From assembly GCA_022704885.1 (NCBI GenBank), contig JAKJFO010000093.1:1-15428 (forward strand): DNA of 15,428 nt, read 5' to 3'. The stretch comes from Candidatus Rifleibacteriota bacterium. GTDB lineage: Bacteria > Riflebacteria > Ozemobacteria > Ozemobacterales > Ozemobacteraceae. Of this stretch, positions 1 to 6,873 are shown one piece after another; the first letter of the stretch is position 1; each line of letters begins with the position of its first letter. A program made the position numbers and the translations under genes. The notes under the pieces were generated by a model. That model had not been told where the DNA came from, made no database searches, and saw only the letters and a list, made by a program, of their open reading frames with translations.

Positions 1-1125
1 CCGCATTCGAAATATGACTTTATGGGTGGCAATAAGTCGCTTTACAGAGCTGAAATAATAAGAAAACGAGCTCGTGAAATGCGTAGGAAATTGGCTTTAG
101 CGCGAAAGTGCATTCTGAGATCAGAACTTCCAATGATTATTGCAGGAGAAAAGATTCCAGCGATTGTTCTCAAACAGTTATTAACATGGCTTTGTTACTC
201 ATTTTTGCCAAAGCTGATTGCCGAGGCTGCAATTGCAATTCACCTTATTGAATTCCATCCTCCATTATTGATAGTTTCTCCAGATGTTCATGATCCTCGT
301 ACCAGGTTGTTTTGTCTTGCAGGGAAATTAAAAAACGTGAAGACACTTGAAGTTCAGTTCGGGTTTTATGGAGAAAATGATATTGAGTGGCAATTTTTCA
401 TTGCTGACCATCTTGCAGTTACTGGAGAAGAAAATCTTAGAGTAATGTCTAACCATGGGATTCCTTTCTCAAAAATGACAGTGACGGGCACATCGCGTTA
501 TGATAAGCTTTTGAACAGCCCTGATATGTTCGCTGAGAAGATCAAGAACAGACTTAATATTGCATCTGAACAAAAAATGGTACTATTTGCGTCACAGCCA
601 TACTATTATGGTGCATTCAGCAGTCTAGATATACGATTAAAAATGATCAGAGAACTTTTCAACAAAGTGTCAAATTTCGAAAAGCTTAAGCTTGTTGTTA
701 AGCCACATCCACTTGAAGACCCTGTAGAGCTAAGGGAATTAGCGCGTGGAAACAAAAATATTATTTTTGTGGAAAAAGAACTTGATATTCGAGAACTGAT
801 TAAAGCATCTGATGCTTTTGTAACTTTTTTTTCTAATACAACCTTTGACGCTCTGGTTATGAATAAACCGGTGATAAATTTGGCATTCCCGGGAAGCTGT
901 GCAAATAGCATTTTTGAGACATGTGGTGCAACTTTTATTGCAAAGACGCCTGATAAAATTGACGAGATTTTTGAGTGTATTTCTGACGAAACTATTTTAG
1001 AACTTCACAATTCTCTTTCAGATAAAAGAAGTCTGTTTTTATATAAATGGTTTCACTTACTTGATGGCAAGGCAACAGAAAGAATTAAATCCGTAGCTCT
1101 AAAGTTACTTCAGAGTGCGCAATAA
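1..1125 (+). CDS. GT-B-like capsule/LPS glycosyl- or glycerophosphotransferase, 5' end outside window
   Basis: The frame is open from base 1 and the first ATG (22) has no Shine-Dalgarno, so the gene probably starts upstream of the window. Counted from that ATG there are 367 residues. The C-terminal half looks like a GT-B nucleotide-sugar-binding domain of the CDP-glycerol glycerophosphotransferase / UDP-GlcNAc 2-epimerase-like surface-polysaccharide families. It has a KPHP motif at residues 227-230 and, near residues 265-292, an Asp-Ala-Phe-Val...Ser-Asn-Thr-Thr...Lys-Pro-Val stretch of the kind that contacts the donor nucleotide. No signal peptide or membrane segment is obvious, so it would act at the cytoplasmic face. 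Codon use is AT-rich like the next three genes, supporting membership in one polysaccharide block. The fold class is fairly secure; donor and acceptor cannot be read from the sequence. Confidence 0.75.
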   Translation, partial: PHSKYDFMGGNKSLYRAEIIRKRAREMRRKLALARKCILRSELPMIIAGEKIPAIVLKQLLTWLCYSFLPKLIAEAAIAIHLIEFHPPLLIVSPDVHDPRTRLFCLAGKLKNVKTLEVQFGFYGENDIEWQFFIADHLAVTGEENLRVMSNHGIPFSKMTVTGTSRYDKLLNSPDMFAEKIKNRLNIASEQKMVLFASQPYYYGAFSSLDIRLKMIRELFNKVSNFEKLKLVVKPHPLEDPVELRELARGNKNIIFVEKELDIRELIKASDAFVTFFSNTTFDALVMNKPVINLAFPGSCANSIFETCGATFIAKTPDKIDEIFECISDETILELHNSLSDKRSLFLYKWFHLLDGKATERIKSVALKLLQSAQ

Positions 1126-1147
1126 AATATCTATGAACCCCTCCGCC

Positions 1148-1175
1148 TTGATAGAAGTAGTAATTTTTATAAAAT
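1148..1175 (+). promoter_or_regulatory. weak candidate promoter before the family 2 glycosyltransferase
   Basis: TTGATA (1148-1153) and TAAAAT (1170-1175) are 16 bases apart in the AT-rich 69-base gap before the ATG at 1195. AT richness makes chance matches likely. The following leader has only GAGAG as a possible ribosome site, and this lies in an 11-base palindrome (1183-1193). Confidence 0.25.
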
Positions 1176-1194
1176 TAGATGTGAGAGTCTCTCT

Positions 1195-2172
1195 ATGAAC
1201 AGGCCTGAACTCTCAATCTGTATCGCCACTTATAATCGTGCTGATTTTATCGGCCAGACCCTTGACAGTATTGTCTCGCAAAATTGTGATGGTGTCGAAC
1301 TGGTAATCGTTGATGGAAATTCAACTGATCTGACTCCACAGATCATGAGCAATTATGTCAAAAAGTACCCTTTCATCAGGTATTTTCGCCTGCCTCAAAA
1401 AGGTGGAGTAGATCACGACTATGCTAAAGCCGTTGAATTTGCCACAGGAAAGTATTGCTGGTTGTTTACCGACGACGACTTTCTCGTCCCCGATGCAATA
1501 GCCACCGTTAAGAGAGAACTGACTGCTGAGCACAGCCTTATTATCGTAAATTCAGAAGTTCGAAATAGAGATATGAACAAAGCTGTTTCCAGCAAATTCC
1601 TGAATTTAACGAAAAATGAAGTATATCAATCCGATCAGTTCGATGCGCTTTTTAAACGTTTGATTCCTTATATATCTTTTATTGGCTGTGTGATAATCAG
1701 ACGCGATCTCTGGATCAGTCGTGATTTTAAAGCCTATTATGGTACAGAATTCGTTCATGTCGGAGTAATTTTTCAAAAACAATTACCTTCTTCGGCATTG
1801 ATAATAGAAAAAAGCCTGGTTGCAATTCGACTCGGTAATGCGCAGTGGTCGCCACGTTCATTTGGTATCTGGATGTATAAATGGCCCGGTTTGCTGAACT
1901 CGTTCACTTCGCTGTCACGGGCTACGATAAGAGAAGTTGATCATTCCGGATTACCTGAACGTTTAAAGGACCTGATCATTCATCGAGCCAGGAATGAGTA
2001 TTCTCTCAGAGAATTCAGAAAATACCTGCTTTCAGCAAAAAACTCACCTTTATTTCTGTTCGCAAGCTTCGTTCTGGTTTTGCTGCCGTCGGCGTCAGTC
2101 AGATTTGGGCTGCTGGCTTTTTTTCGATTGACAAAAAATTATGAAGCTATAGAATGGTGGCAAAATTACTGA
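1195..2172 (+). CDS. family 2 (GT-A) glycosyltransferase
   Basis: Probably transfers a sugar from a nucleotide donor to a lipid-linked O-antigen or capsule precursor at the inner membrane. The 325-residue protein begins with the GT2 signature: Ser-Ile-Cys-Ile-Ala-Thr-Tyr-Asn at 7-14, Val-Asp-Gly-Asn-Ser-Thr-Asp at 39-45, and the metal/nucleotide-binding Asp triplet at 93-95 within Phe-Thr-Asp-Asp-Asp-Phe. The layout recalls abequosyltransferase-type enzymes, though that substrate is only a guess. A hydrophobic stretch near residues 283-305 could anchor it to the membrane. It follows the first gene by 69 bases and precedes the methyltransferase gene by 29, and shares their low GC. Family assignment is firm; sugar specificity is unknown. 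Confidence 0.85.
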   Translation: MNRPELSICIATYNRADFIGQTLDSIVSQNCDGVELVIVDGNSTDLTPQIMSNYVKKYPFIRYFRLPQKGGVDHDYAKAVEFATGKYCWLFTDDDFLVPDAIATVKRELTAEHSLIIVNSEVRNRDMNKAVSSKFLNLTKNEVYQSDQFDALFKRLIPYISFIGCVIIRRDLWISRDFKAYYGTEFVHVGVIFQKQLPSSALIIEKSLVAIRLGNAQWSPRSFGIWMYKWPGLLNSFTSLSRATIREVDHSGLPERLKDLIIHRARNEYSLREFRKYLLSAKNSPLFLFASFVLVLLPSASVRFGLLAFFRLTKNYEAIEWWQNY

Positions 2173-2201
2173 TCGAGATGGACCCAGATAAGGAGTAGAA
2201 T

Positions 2202-3464
2202 ATGCATATCACCTTTCGCAAAAGTTGCCGAGTATGTGGTTCAAAAGCGCTTACCCCGGTTATAGATCTTGGTCCTCAACATCTTCAGGGTTCTTTTGTA
2301 AAACCAGGTAAAGAAGTTCCCCCGCTTAGAAAAATTCCTTTGTCGTTGCTGCGATGCGATCCGACCAAAGATGAAAATGCCTGTGGATTATTACAGATGG
2401 AGCACACTGTTCCACCAGAGATTCTTTATTCAGCATATTGGTACAGATCTGGAACTAACAACACAATGCGAAAGCACTTGAAAGGAATTGTCGACAGTGC
2501 TGTTTCGATTCTGAATAAAAAACAGGGCAATGTTCTTGATATTGGCTGTAATGATGGAACTCTCTTTACATTTTATCCTGACGGCTTCACAAAGTTTGGC
2601 GTTGATCCTTCCGATGTCGCACAGGAAATCGACAAAAACTGTGCAACCGTAGTTCAGGATATTTTTCCGTCAAATGAATTACTGATCCGCCTCGACGGTA
2701 GAAAAATCGACATTATCACTTCTATTGCCATGTTCTATGATCTCGAAAATCCGGTAGATTTCGCACGGAATATCAAGAGTATTCTGCACCCCGAAGGAAT
2801 GTGGATTTTCGAAATGTCATACATGCCGACTATGCTTAAAATGACCTCTTATGACACTATTTGTCATGAGCATCTTGAATTTTACAGTCTGGCTGTAATT
2901 GAATATATCCTGAAGATGAGCGGGATGAAGGTTTTCAATGTCGAGTTGAACGATATCAACGGCGGTAGTCTGCGCTGCTATGCTACTCATGCAGAAAATT
3001 TCAGGTACAAGGACGAACAGTATTTACAGAACCTCCGTGTCCTGCACCAGGAAGAATTCGATCTTGAGCTGGACACTGATAAACCCTATAAAAATTTTCA
3101 GGACAGGGTCAATGTTCATCGCGATGAATTGATTTCGCTGTTAAAAAAATTAAAGGCCGAGGGCAAGGTAATTCATGTTTATGGCGCATCGACAAAGGGC
3201 AATACTCTTCTGCAATGGTGTGGCATCGACAATAGAATTGTCGACTGCGCCGCTGAACGAAATCCCGATAAATACGGCGCGAAGACCTTGGGAACAGACA
3301 TTCCAATCGTGAGTGAGGCAGATTCAAGAGCCAAAAATCCGGATTATTATCTTGTTCTGCCCTGGCACTTCAAAGAAGAATTTGTCGAGCGTGAAAAGGA
3401 AATATTGAATCGCGGAACCGGCCTGATTTTTCCTTTACCTAAAATAGAAATAATTACTAAATAG
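2202..3464 (+). CDS. sugar C-methyltransferase-like SAM-dependent enzyme
   Basis: A 420-residue protein with the three-part layout of NDP-sugar C-methyltransferases (TylC3/TcaB9-like). It has an N-terminal zinc-binding segment (Cys9, Cys12, then Cys52 and Cys61), a SAM-binding Rossmann motif Val-Leu-Asp-Ile-Gly-Cys-Asn-Asp-Gly at 111-119, and the family's His-Glu-His-Leu-Glu-Phe-Tyr-Ser segment at 222-229, which holds active-site histidines. The C-terminal domain carries Gly-Ala-Ser-Thr-Lys-Gly-Asn at 328-334. Such enzymes add a methyl group to a ring carbon of a 4-keto-6-deoxy sugar, giving branched sugars found in O-antigens. AAGGAG (2190-2195) lies six bases before the ATG. The next gene starts eight bases after the stop, so they are probably cotranscribed. 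The Cys52-Cys61 spacing is wider than the CxxC I would expect. The exact substrate is unknown. Confidence 0.85.
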   Translation: MHITFRKSCRVCGSKALTPVIDLGPQHLQGSFVKPGKEVPPLRKIPLSLLRCDPTKDENACGLLQMEHTVPPEILYSAYWYRSGTNNTMRKHLKGIVDSAVSILNKKQGNVLDIGCNDGTLFTFYPDGFTKFGVDPSDVAQEIDKNCATVVQDIFPSNELLIRLDGRKIDIITSIAMFYDLENPVDFARNIKSILHPEGMWIFEMSYMPTMLKMTSYDTICHEHLEFYSLAVIEYILKMSGMKVFNVELNDINGGSLRCYATHAENFRYKDEQYLQNLRVLHQEEFDLELDTDKPYKNFQDRVNVHRDELISLLKKLKAEGKVIHVYGASTKGNTLLQWCGIDNRIVDCAAERNPDKYGAKTLGTDIPIVSEADSRAKNPDYYLVLPWHFKEEFVEREKEILNRGTGLIFPLPKIEIITK

Positions 3465-3472
3465 GCGGTAAG

Positions 3473-4348
3473 ATGAAAGCGCTGATTTTCGGTGCCAATG
3501 GCCAGGATGGCCATTACCTGGTGGCATCCTGTCGGCAAAAAGGCTATGACGTTATCGCTGTCTCAAGAAATGGCGACTGCTTGCATGGCGATGTTGCCGA
3601 TTATGTTTGCGTCGAGCAGTTCATAAAAAAGCATCAGCCTGATCTTATTTTTCATCTTGCGGCAAGATCTTCGACCAGCCATGAGGCTATTTTCGAAAAC
3701 CACGAAACTATTGGTTCCGGAACTATAAACATTCTGGAATCAGTTAAAAAATGGTCGCCAGGCAGCAAGGTGTTCATAACCGGCAGCGGTCTGCAGTTTG
3801 AGAATAGACTTCAGCCGATATCAGAACGCGATCCTTTTGCCTACAGCAATCCATATGTTACAGTTCGAAATTATTCAGTTGGTCTGGCCAGATATTATCG
3901 CAGCCTTGGCATTAAAACCTATGTCGGCTACTTGTTTCATCACGAAAGTCCACTGCGTGGAGAAAGGCATGTCAGCCAGAAAATTGCCAGGGCTGTTCGC
4001 AGTATCGCTGACGGAAACCATGAAAAGATCGTCATCGGCGATCTTTCAGTTAAAAAAGAATGGACGTTTGCGGGCGATGTGGTTGAAGGCATTTTGTTGT
4101 TGGTAAATCAGGACTCCGTGTTCGAAGCGACCATAGGTTCAGGAATCGGCTATACAATTGCGGACTGGCTGGCCGAATGCTTTAAAGCCATCGACAGAGA
4201 CTGGCGCGATTTTGTGGTCGAAGAGCTTGGGTATCGGCCGGAATACAATGTGTTGATATCTGATCCAACTACGATAAACTCACTGGGATGGCACCCAGAA
4301 ACTTCGTTCTCGCAGCTCGCAGATATCATGATGCATCGACAAAAGTGA
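3473..4348 (+). CDS. extended SDR, GDP-mannose 4,6-dehydratase-like, altered active site
   Basis: A 291-residue nucleotide-sugar SDR resembling GDP-mannose 4,6-dehydratase (GMD) or the related GDP-4-keto-6-deoxymannose reductase (RMD). The NAD(P) motif is Gly7-Ala-Asn-Gly10-Gln-Asp-Gly13; His61-Leu-Ala-Ala and the C-terminal Leu-Gly-Trp-His-Pro-Glu-Thr-Ser-Phe segment are also GMD-like. It is shorter than a typical GMD (about 370 residues). The usual YxxxK is Tyr128-Val-Thr-Val-Arg132 (CGA at 3866-3868). Where GMD has Ser-Thr-Ser-Glu, this protein reads Ser105-Gly-Leu-Gln, so the Thr and Glu needed for dehydration appear to be missing. It may therefore be a reductase or epimerase, or act non-catalytically. 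AGGCGG lies just before the ATG. It is the last AT-rich gene of the block and follows the C-methyltransferase by eight bases. Confidence 0.8.
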   Translation: MKALIFGANGQDGHYLVASCRQKGYDVIAVSRNGDCLHGDVADYVCVEQFIKKHQPDLIFHLAARSSTSHEAIFENHETIGSGTINILESVKKWSPGSKVFITGSGLQFENRLQPISERDPFAYSNPYVTVRNYSVGLARYYRSLGIKTYVGYLFHHESPLRGERHVSQKIARAVRSIADGNHEKIVIGDLSVKKEWTFAGDVVEGILLLVNQDSVFEATIGSGIGYTIADWLAECFKAIDRDWRDFVVEELGYRPEYNVLISDPTTINSLGWHPETSFSQLADIMMHRQK

Positions 4349-4400
4349 AGTTAACTTCTAACTGTTGATTACAAGATTAAATTCGTATATGAGGTGTTCT

Positions 4401-5435
4401 ATGAAAGTAATGATCACCGGCGGGGCCGGGTTTCTTGGTATAAATCTGGTGCGCTATCTGCTCGAGCGCGGCCACGAGGTGATTTCGCTCGATATCGCGC
4501 CTTTTGACTATCCCGAACGCGACAGAATCGGCATTGTCATTGGTGATATCCGCAAGGCCGACGATGTCGCGCTGGCGCTACAGGGCTGCGACTCGGTCGT
4601 GCACTGCGCCGCGGCGCTGCCGCTGTATAAGCCCGAAGATATTTTTTCGACCGATATCGACGGCACCCGCACCGTTCTCGAACAGGCGCAGAAGGCCGGC
4701 ATAAAGCGCGTCGTGCATGTTTCCTCGACCGCGGTCTATGGCGTTCCCGACCATCATCCGCTTTTCGAAGACGATCGCAGAATCGGCGTCGGGCCTTACG
4801 GCGAAGCCAAGGTCAAGGCCGAAGATGTCTGTTTCGAATTTCGCGATAAGGGAATGTGCGTGCCGGTTCTCAGGCCGAAGTCGTTTATCGGGCCCGAGCG
4901 GCTTGGCGTCTTTGCCATGCTCTATGACTGGGCGAGCGAGGGCAGGGGATTTCCCATTCTCGGCAATGGCCGCAACCTCTATCAGTATCTCGATGTCGAA
5001 GATCTCTGCGAAGCGATCTATATGTGTCTGACCAGAGACGAGGCGATAGTCAACGATACCTACAACATCGGCGCTAAAGAATTCGGCACGTTCAGAGGCG
5101 ACTTTCAGGCCGTTCTCGACCGCGCCGGCTTCGGCAAGAAGATCAAGCCTTTCCCGGCCGGGCCGGCTATCATGCTTCTGCGCCTGCTCGAAGCGCTCAA
5201 GCTTTCGCCGCTCTACAAGTGGGTTTACGAAACAGCCTGTCAGGAATCCTTCGTTTCGATCGAAAAAGCCGAAAAGAAGCTGGGCTTCGTGCCGAAATAC
5301 TCGAACAAGCAGGCTCTGATTCGCAATTACGAGTGGTATCTTGCCAACAAGGCCAGTTTTGCGAATGCTACCGGCATTTCGCATCGCGTTCCCTGGAGCC
5401 AGGGCATTCTCAAGCTCATCAAACTGCTGTTCTGA
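4401..5435 (+). CDS. NAD-dependent nucleotide-sugar epimerase/dehydratase (extended SDR)
   Basis: I chose the ATG at 4401 because GAGGTG (4391-4396) precedes it and the Rossmann motif follows at once; an upstream TTG (4365) and ATG (4389) are in frame but lack such a site. The resulting 344-residue protein has Gly7-Gly-Ala-Gly10-Phe-Leu-Gly13 for NAD(P), a Ser108-Ser-Thr110 catalytic segment and Tyr133-Gly-Glu-Ala-Lys137, so the SDR triad is intact. It probably epimerises, dehydrates or reduces an NDP-sugar or similar substrate. The C-terminal third has no hallmark I can tie to one substrate. The gene is strongly GC-rich (one hand-counted line gives 73%), in contrast to the preceding four. 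HldD follows after 21 bases, so the two are likely cotranscribed. Confidence 0.85.
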   Translation: MKVMITGGAGFLGINLVRYLLERGHEVISLDIAPFDYPERDRIGIVIGDIRKADDVALALQGCDSVVHCAAALPLYKPEDIFSTDIDGTRTVLEQAQKAGIKRVVHVSSTAVYGVPDHHPLFEDDRRIGVGPYGEAKVKAEDVCFEFRDKGMCVPVLRPKSFIGPERLGVFAMLYDWASEGRGFPILGNGRNLYQYLDVEDLCEAIYMCLTRDEAIVNDTYNIGAKEFGTFRGDFQAVLDRAGFGKKIKPFPAGPAIMLLRLLEALKLSPLYKWVYETACQESFVSIEKAEKKLGFVPKYSNKQALIRNYEWYLANKASFANATGISHRVPWSQGILKLIKLLF

Positions 5436-5456
5436 TATCAATAGCGAGGAAACAAT

Positions 5457-6431
5457 ATGATTCTGGTGACTGGTGGCGCGGGTTTTATCGGTTCGGTGAT
5501 TGTGTGGGCTCTGAATCAGCGTGGTATTGACGATATCATTATCGTCGATCATCTTGGCAGCGGCGACAAATGGAAAAACCTGACCGGCCTGCGCTATGCC
5601 GATTATTGTGAAAAGTCTGATTTTTTAAGCTATCTCGACAAGGGCGCCTTTGACGCTCATAAGTTCGAGGCAGTTCTGCATCTTGGCGCCTGTTCCAGCA
5701 CGACCGAGAGCGATGCCAGTTATCTGATCAAGAACAATTTCGAGTTCAGCAAGGCGCTCGCGCTCTGGGCCGTCGCCAACCGCGCCCGCTTCATTTACGC
5801 CAGCAGTGCCGCGACCTACGGTGACGGCGAACATGGTTTCGACGATGATGTTGATGGCATCGCGAAGCTGACGCCGCTCAACATGTATGGCTATTCGAAG
5901 CAGATGTTCGATCTCTGGCTCAAGCACCGCGGTCTGCTCGACAGGTGCGTCGGCATCAAGTTTTTCAACGTCTTCGGCCCGAACGAGTATCACAAGGGTT
6001 CGATGCGCAGTTTTATTCTCAAGGCTTTTGAGCAGATCAATCAGACCGGCGAGGTTAAGCTGTTCCGTTCGCATCGGGAAGGCTACGGCGACGGCGAGCA
6101 GTTACGCGATTTTATCTACGTTAAAGATGCTGCCGAGATGACTCTGCATTTTCTCGACAACCAGGCTGGTGGCCTGTTCAATGTCGCCACCGGCATCGCC
6201 CGCAACTGGAACGACCTGGTAAAGGCAACTTTCGCTGCCATGGGCCGCCCGCCGCGCATCAGCTATGTCGATATGCCCGATTCGATCCGTAACCAGTATC
6301 AGTATTATACCTGCGGCAACATCGAAAAGATCCGCCAGGCTGGCTACAGCAAACCACTGTTCACGCTCGAACAGGCCATAGACGACTACGTAAAAAATTA
6401 CCTGCAATCCAACAGCTACCTCGGCAGCTGA
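5457..6431 (+). CDS. hldD: ADP-L-glycero-D-manno-heptose 6-epimerase
   Basis: Catalyses the last step of ADP-heptose synthesis (D-glycero to L-glycero epimerisation) for the LPS inner core, in the cytoplasm. The 324-residue length is close to the family norm (about 310-330). The NADP motif is Gly6-Gly-Ala-Gly9-Phe-Ile-Gly12. The catalytic pair is Tyr144-Gly-Tyr-Ser-Lys148, preceded by a Tyr-Ala-Ser-Ser-Ala-Ala-Thr-Tyr-Gly segment. The family hallmark Lys-Phe-Phe-Asn-Val-Phe-Gly-Pro-Asn-Glu-Tyr-His-Lys-Gly is present, as is an N-terminal Asp-His-Leu-Gly-Ser-Gly-Asp-Lys-Trp stretch. AGGA lies upstream of the ATG. It ends the glycan cluster, and its presence supports an LPS-bearing outer membrane. 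The stop codon lies inside an 11-base sequence repeated at 6673. Confidence 0.93.
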   Translation: MILVTGGAGFIGSVIVWALNQRGIDDIIIVDHLGSGDKWKNLTGLRYADYCEKSDFLSYLDKGAFDAHKFEAVLHLGACSSTTESDASYLIKNNFEFSKALALWAVANRARFIYASSAATYGDGEHGFDDDVDGIAKLTPLNMYGYSKQMFDLWLKHRGLLDRCVGIKFFNVFGPNEYHKGSMRSFILKAFEQINQTGEVKLFRSHREGYGDGEQLRDFIYVKDAAEMTLHFLDNQAGGLFNVATGIARNWNDLVKATFAAMGRPPRISYVDMPDSIRNQYQYYTCGNIEKIRQAGYSKPLFTLEQAIDDYVKNYLQSNSYLGS

Positions 6432-6434
6432 CCA
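6424..6434. repeat. direct repeat, left copy (pairs with 6673-6683)
   Basis: CAGCTGACCAG occurs here, overlapping the hldD stop codon, and again exactly at 6673-6683. Weaker similarity continues downstream of both copies (a TCTT-containing stretch). The two copies bracket the A/B repeat block, as a target-site duplication would. Chance occurrence in a gap this size is not negligible. Confidence 0.5.
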
Positions 6435-6468
6435 GTCTTTTGTCACGTTTGATTTAAGGGCCGACTGG
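6432..6468 (+). other. long-loop inverted repeat after hldD
   Basis: CCAGTC (6432-6437) is complementary to GACTGG (6463-6468) across a 25-base spacer. No T-run follows, so it is not a classical terminator. It could be an mRNA 3'-end structure or a chance match. Confidence 0.25.
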
Positions 6469-6500
6469 TGAAGAATTCACACTGGGAAAAAAAATCATAC

Positions 6501-6589
6501 AAGGGCGCAGGCGGGTTTCTCATGCGCGGAAACTTCGAGCCAGGCACCTTTGACGCATGGCCATAGCTATTTAGCAATACTTACGCCTG
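6501..6589 (+). repeat. dispersed intergenic repeat, module A, copy 1
   Basis: The first 15 bases (6501-6515) are identical to 15354-15368. Patchier matches continue in the same order: a CTCAT block, GCGC, GAGCC, TTTGAC, GGC and AGCAAT (6573-6578). In this copy GTTTC (6515-6519) can pair with GAAAC (6529-6533), and CAGGCG (6508-6513) with CGCCTG (6584-6589), closing a 70-base domain. It may be an intergenic repeat family or a structured RNA. No protein reading is convincing: the frame KGAGG... ends at a TAG at 6564. Confidence 0.65.
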
Positions 6590-6609
6590 GTGAGAGTTGA
6601 AGCGAATGA

Positions 6610-6647
6610 GATTCCGCCGAGAGCCCGGTATAAGCGGAGTCTCTCGG
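6610..6647 (+). repeat. dispersed intergenic repeat, module B, copy 1
   Basis: Bases 6610-6628 are a 19-base exact match to 15288-15306, far beyond chance in 15 kb. After that match the other copy has 14 extra bases; then TATAA and a similar short stretch resume in both. This copy therefore looks like an internally deleted version, or the other carries an insertion. Confidence 0.7.
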
Positions 6648-6658
6648 TTTTAGCTTTT
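6617..6658 (+). terminator. terminator-like hairpin within module B
   Basis: CCGAGAG (6617-6623) pairs perfectly with CTCTCGG (6641-6647) over a 17-base loop and is followed by TTTT, AGC, TTTT. This would suit a rho-independent terminator for the glycan operon. An alternative stem, TCCGC (6613-6617) with GCGGA (6634-6638), excludes it. The distal arm is not kept in the second copy of module B. Confidence 0.5.
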
Positions 6659-6672
6659 GAATTTATTTTTGA

Positions 6673-6683
6673 CAGCTGACCAG
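6673..6683. repeat. direct repeat, right copy (pairs with 6424-6434)
   Basis: Exact copy of the 11 bases at 6424-6434, on the far side of the A/B block. A further CAGCTGAC is at 6734-6741. The stretch from here to the oraS promoter (about 6684-6820) shows no gene or other structure I can support. Confidence 0.5.
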
Positions 6684-6820
6684 CAATCTTGTTTGCCAAC
6701 AAAGCAGCAGTGGCATCAGAACATTCTTATCATCAGCTGACGATGTCGGTCGCTTTCTGTTGTCGAGTAAACTGAGTTGTAAAAAATGCAGCTTTGGGCT
6801 AGCATATGGCAACGCAAAGT

Positions 6821-6849
6821 TTGGCTTATGCCAACTCTGCTGATATATA
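6821..6849 (+). promoter_or_regulatory. sigma70-type promoter for oraSE with a dyad on the -35
   Basis: TTGGCT (6821-6826) and TATATA (6844-6849) are separated by 17 bases. Transcription would start near 6856, leaving a leader of about 18 bases that contains AAAGGA (6861-6866), seven bases before the oraS ATG. The inverted repeat TTGGC-N4-GCCAA (6821-6834) covers the -35 box and could be an operator. Confidence 0.55.
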
Positions 6850-6873
6850 AAGCATTCACGAAAGGAACCAGCT

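Noticed and set aside
4365..4400. Upstream TTG/ATG starts for the second SDR gene
   Set aside because: The extra 12 residues precede the Rossmann strand, and only the ATG at 4401 has a good Shine-Dalgarno (GAGGTG).
4349..4400. Promoter at the GC junction (TTGATT and TATATG)
   Set aside because: The spacing is only 15 bases and the boxes are weak in an AT-rich gap.
4578..5552. Long open frame (324 codons) on the minus strand
   Set aside because: It lies opposite the well-supported SDR gene and the start of hldD in GC-rich DNA, where antisense frames stay open by codon bias. It has no recognisable domain.
6501..6566. Short peptide reading through module A (KGAGG frame) as a small gene
   Set aside because: The frame has no start codon with a ribosome site, ends at a TAG in copy 1 and at a different TGA in copy 2, and the peptides diverge after about eight residues.
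6432..6873. Cobalamin riboswitch upstream of the B12-dependent oraSE genes
   Set aside because: I looked for the conserved B12-box type sequence and found none. The A/B elements do not resemble it, and the second copy follows a nuclease gene.
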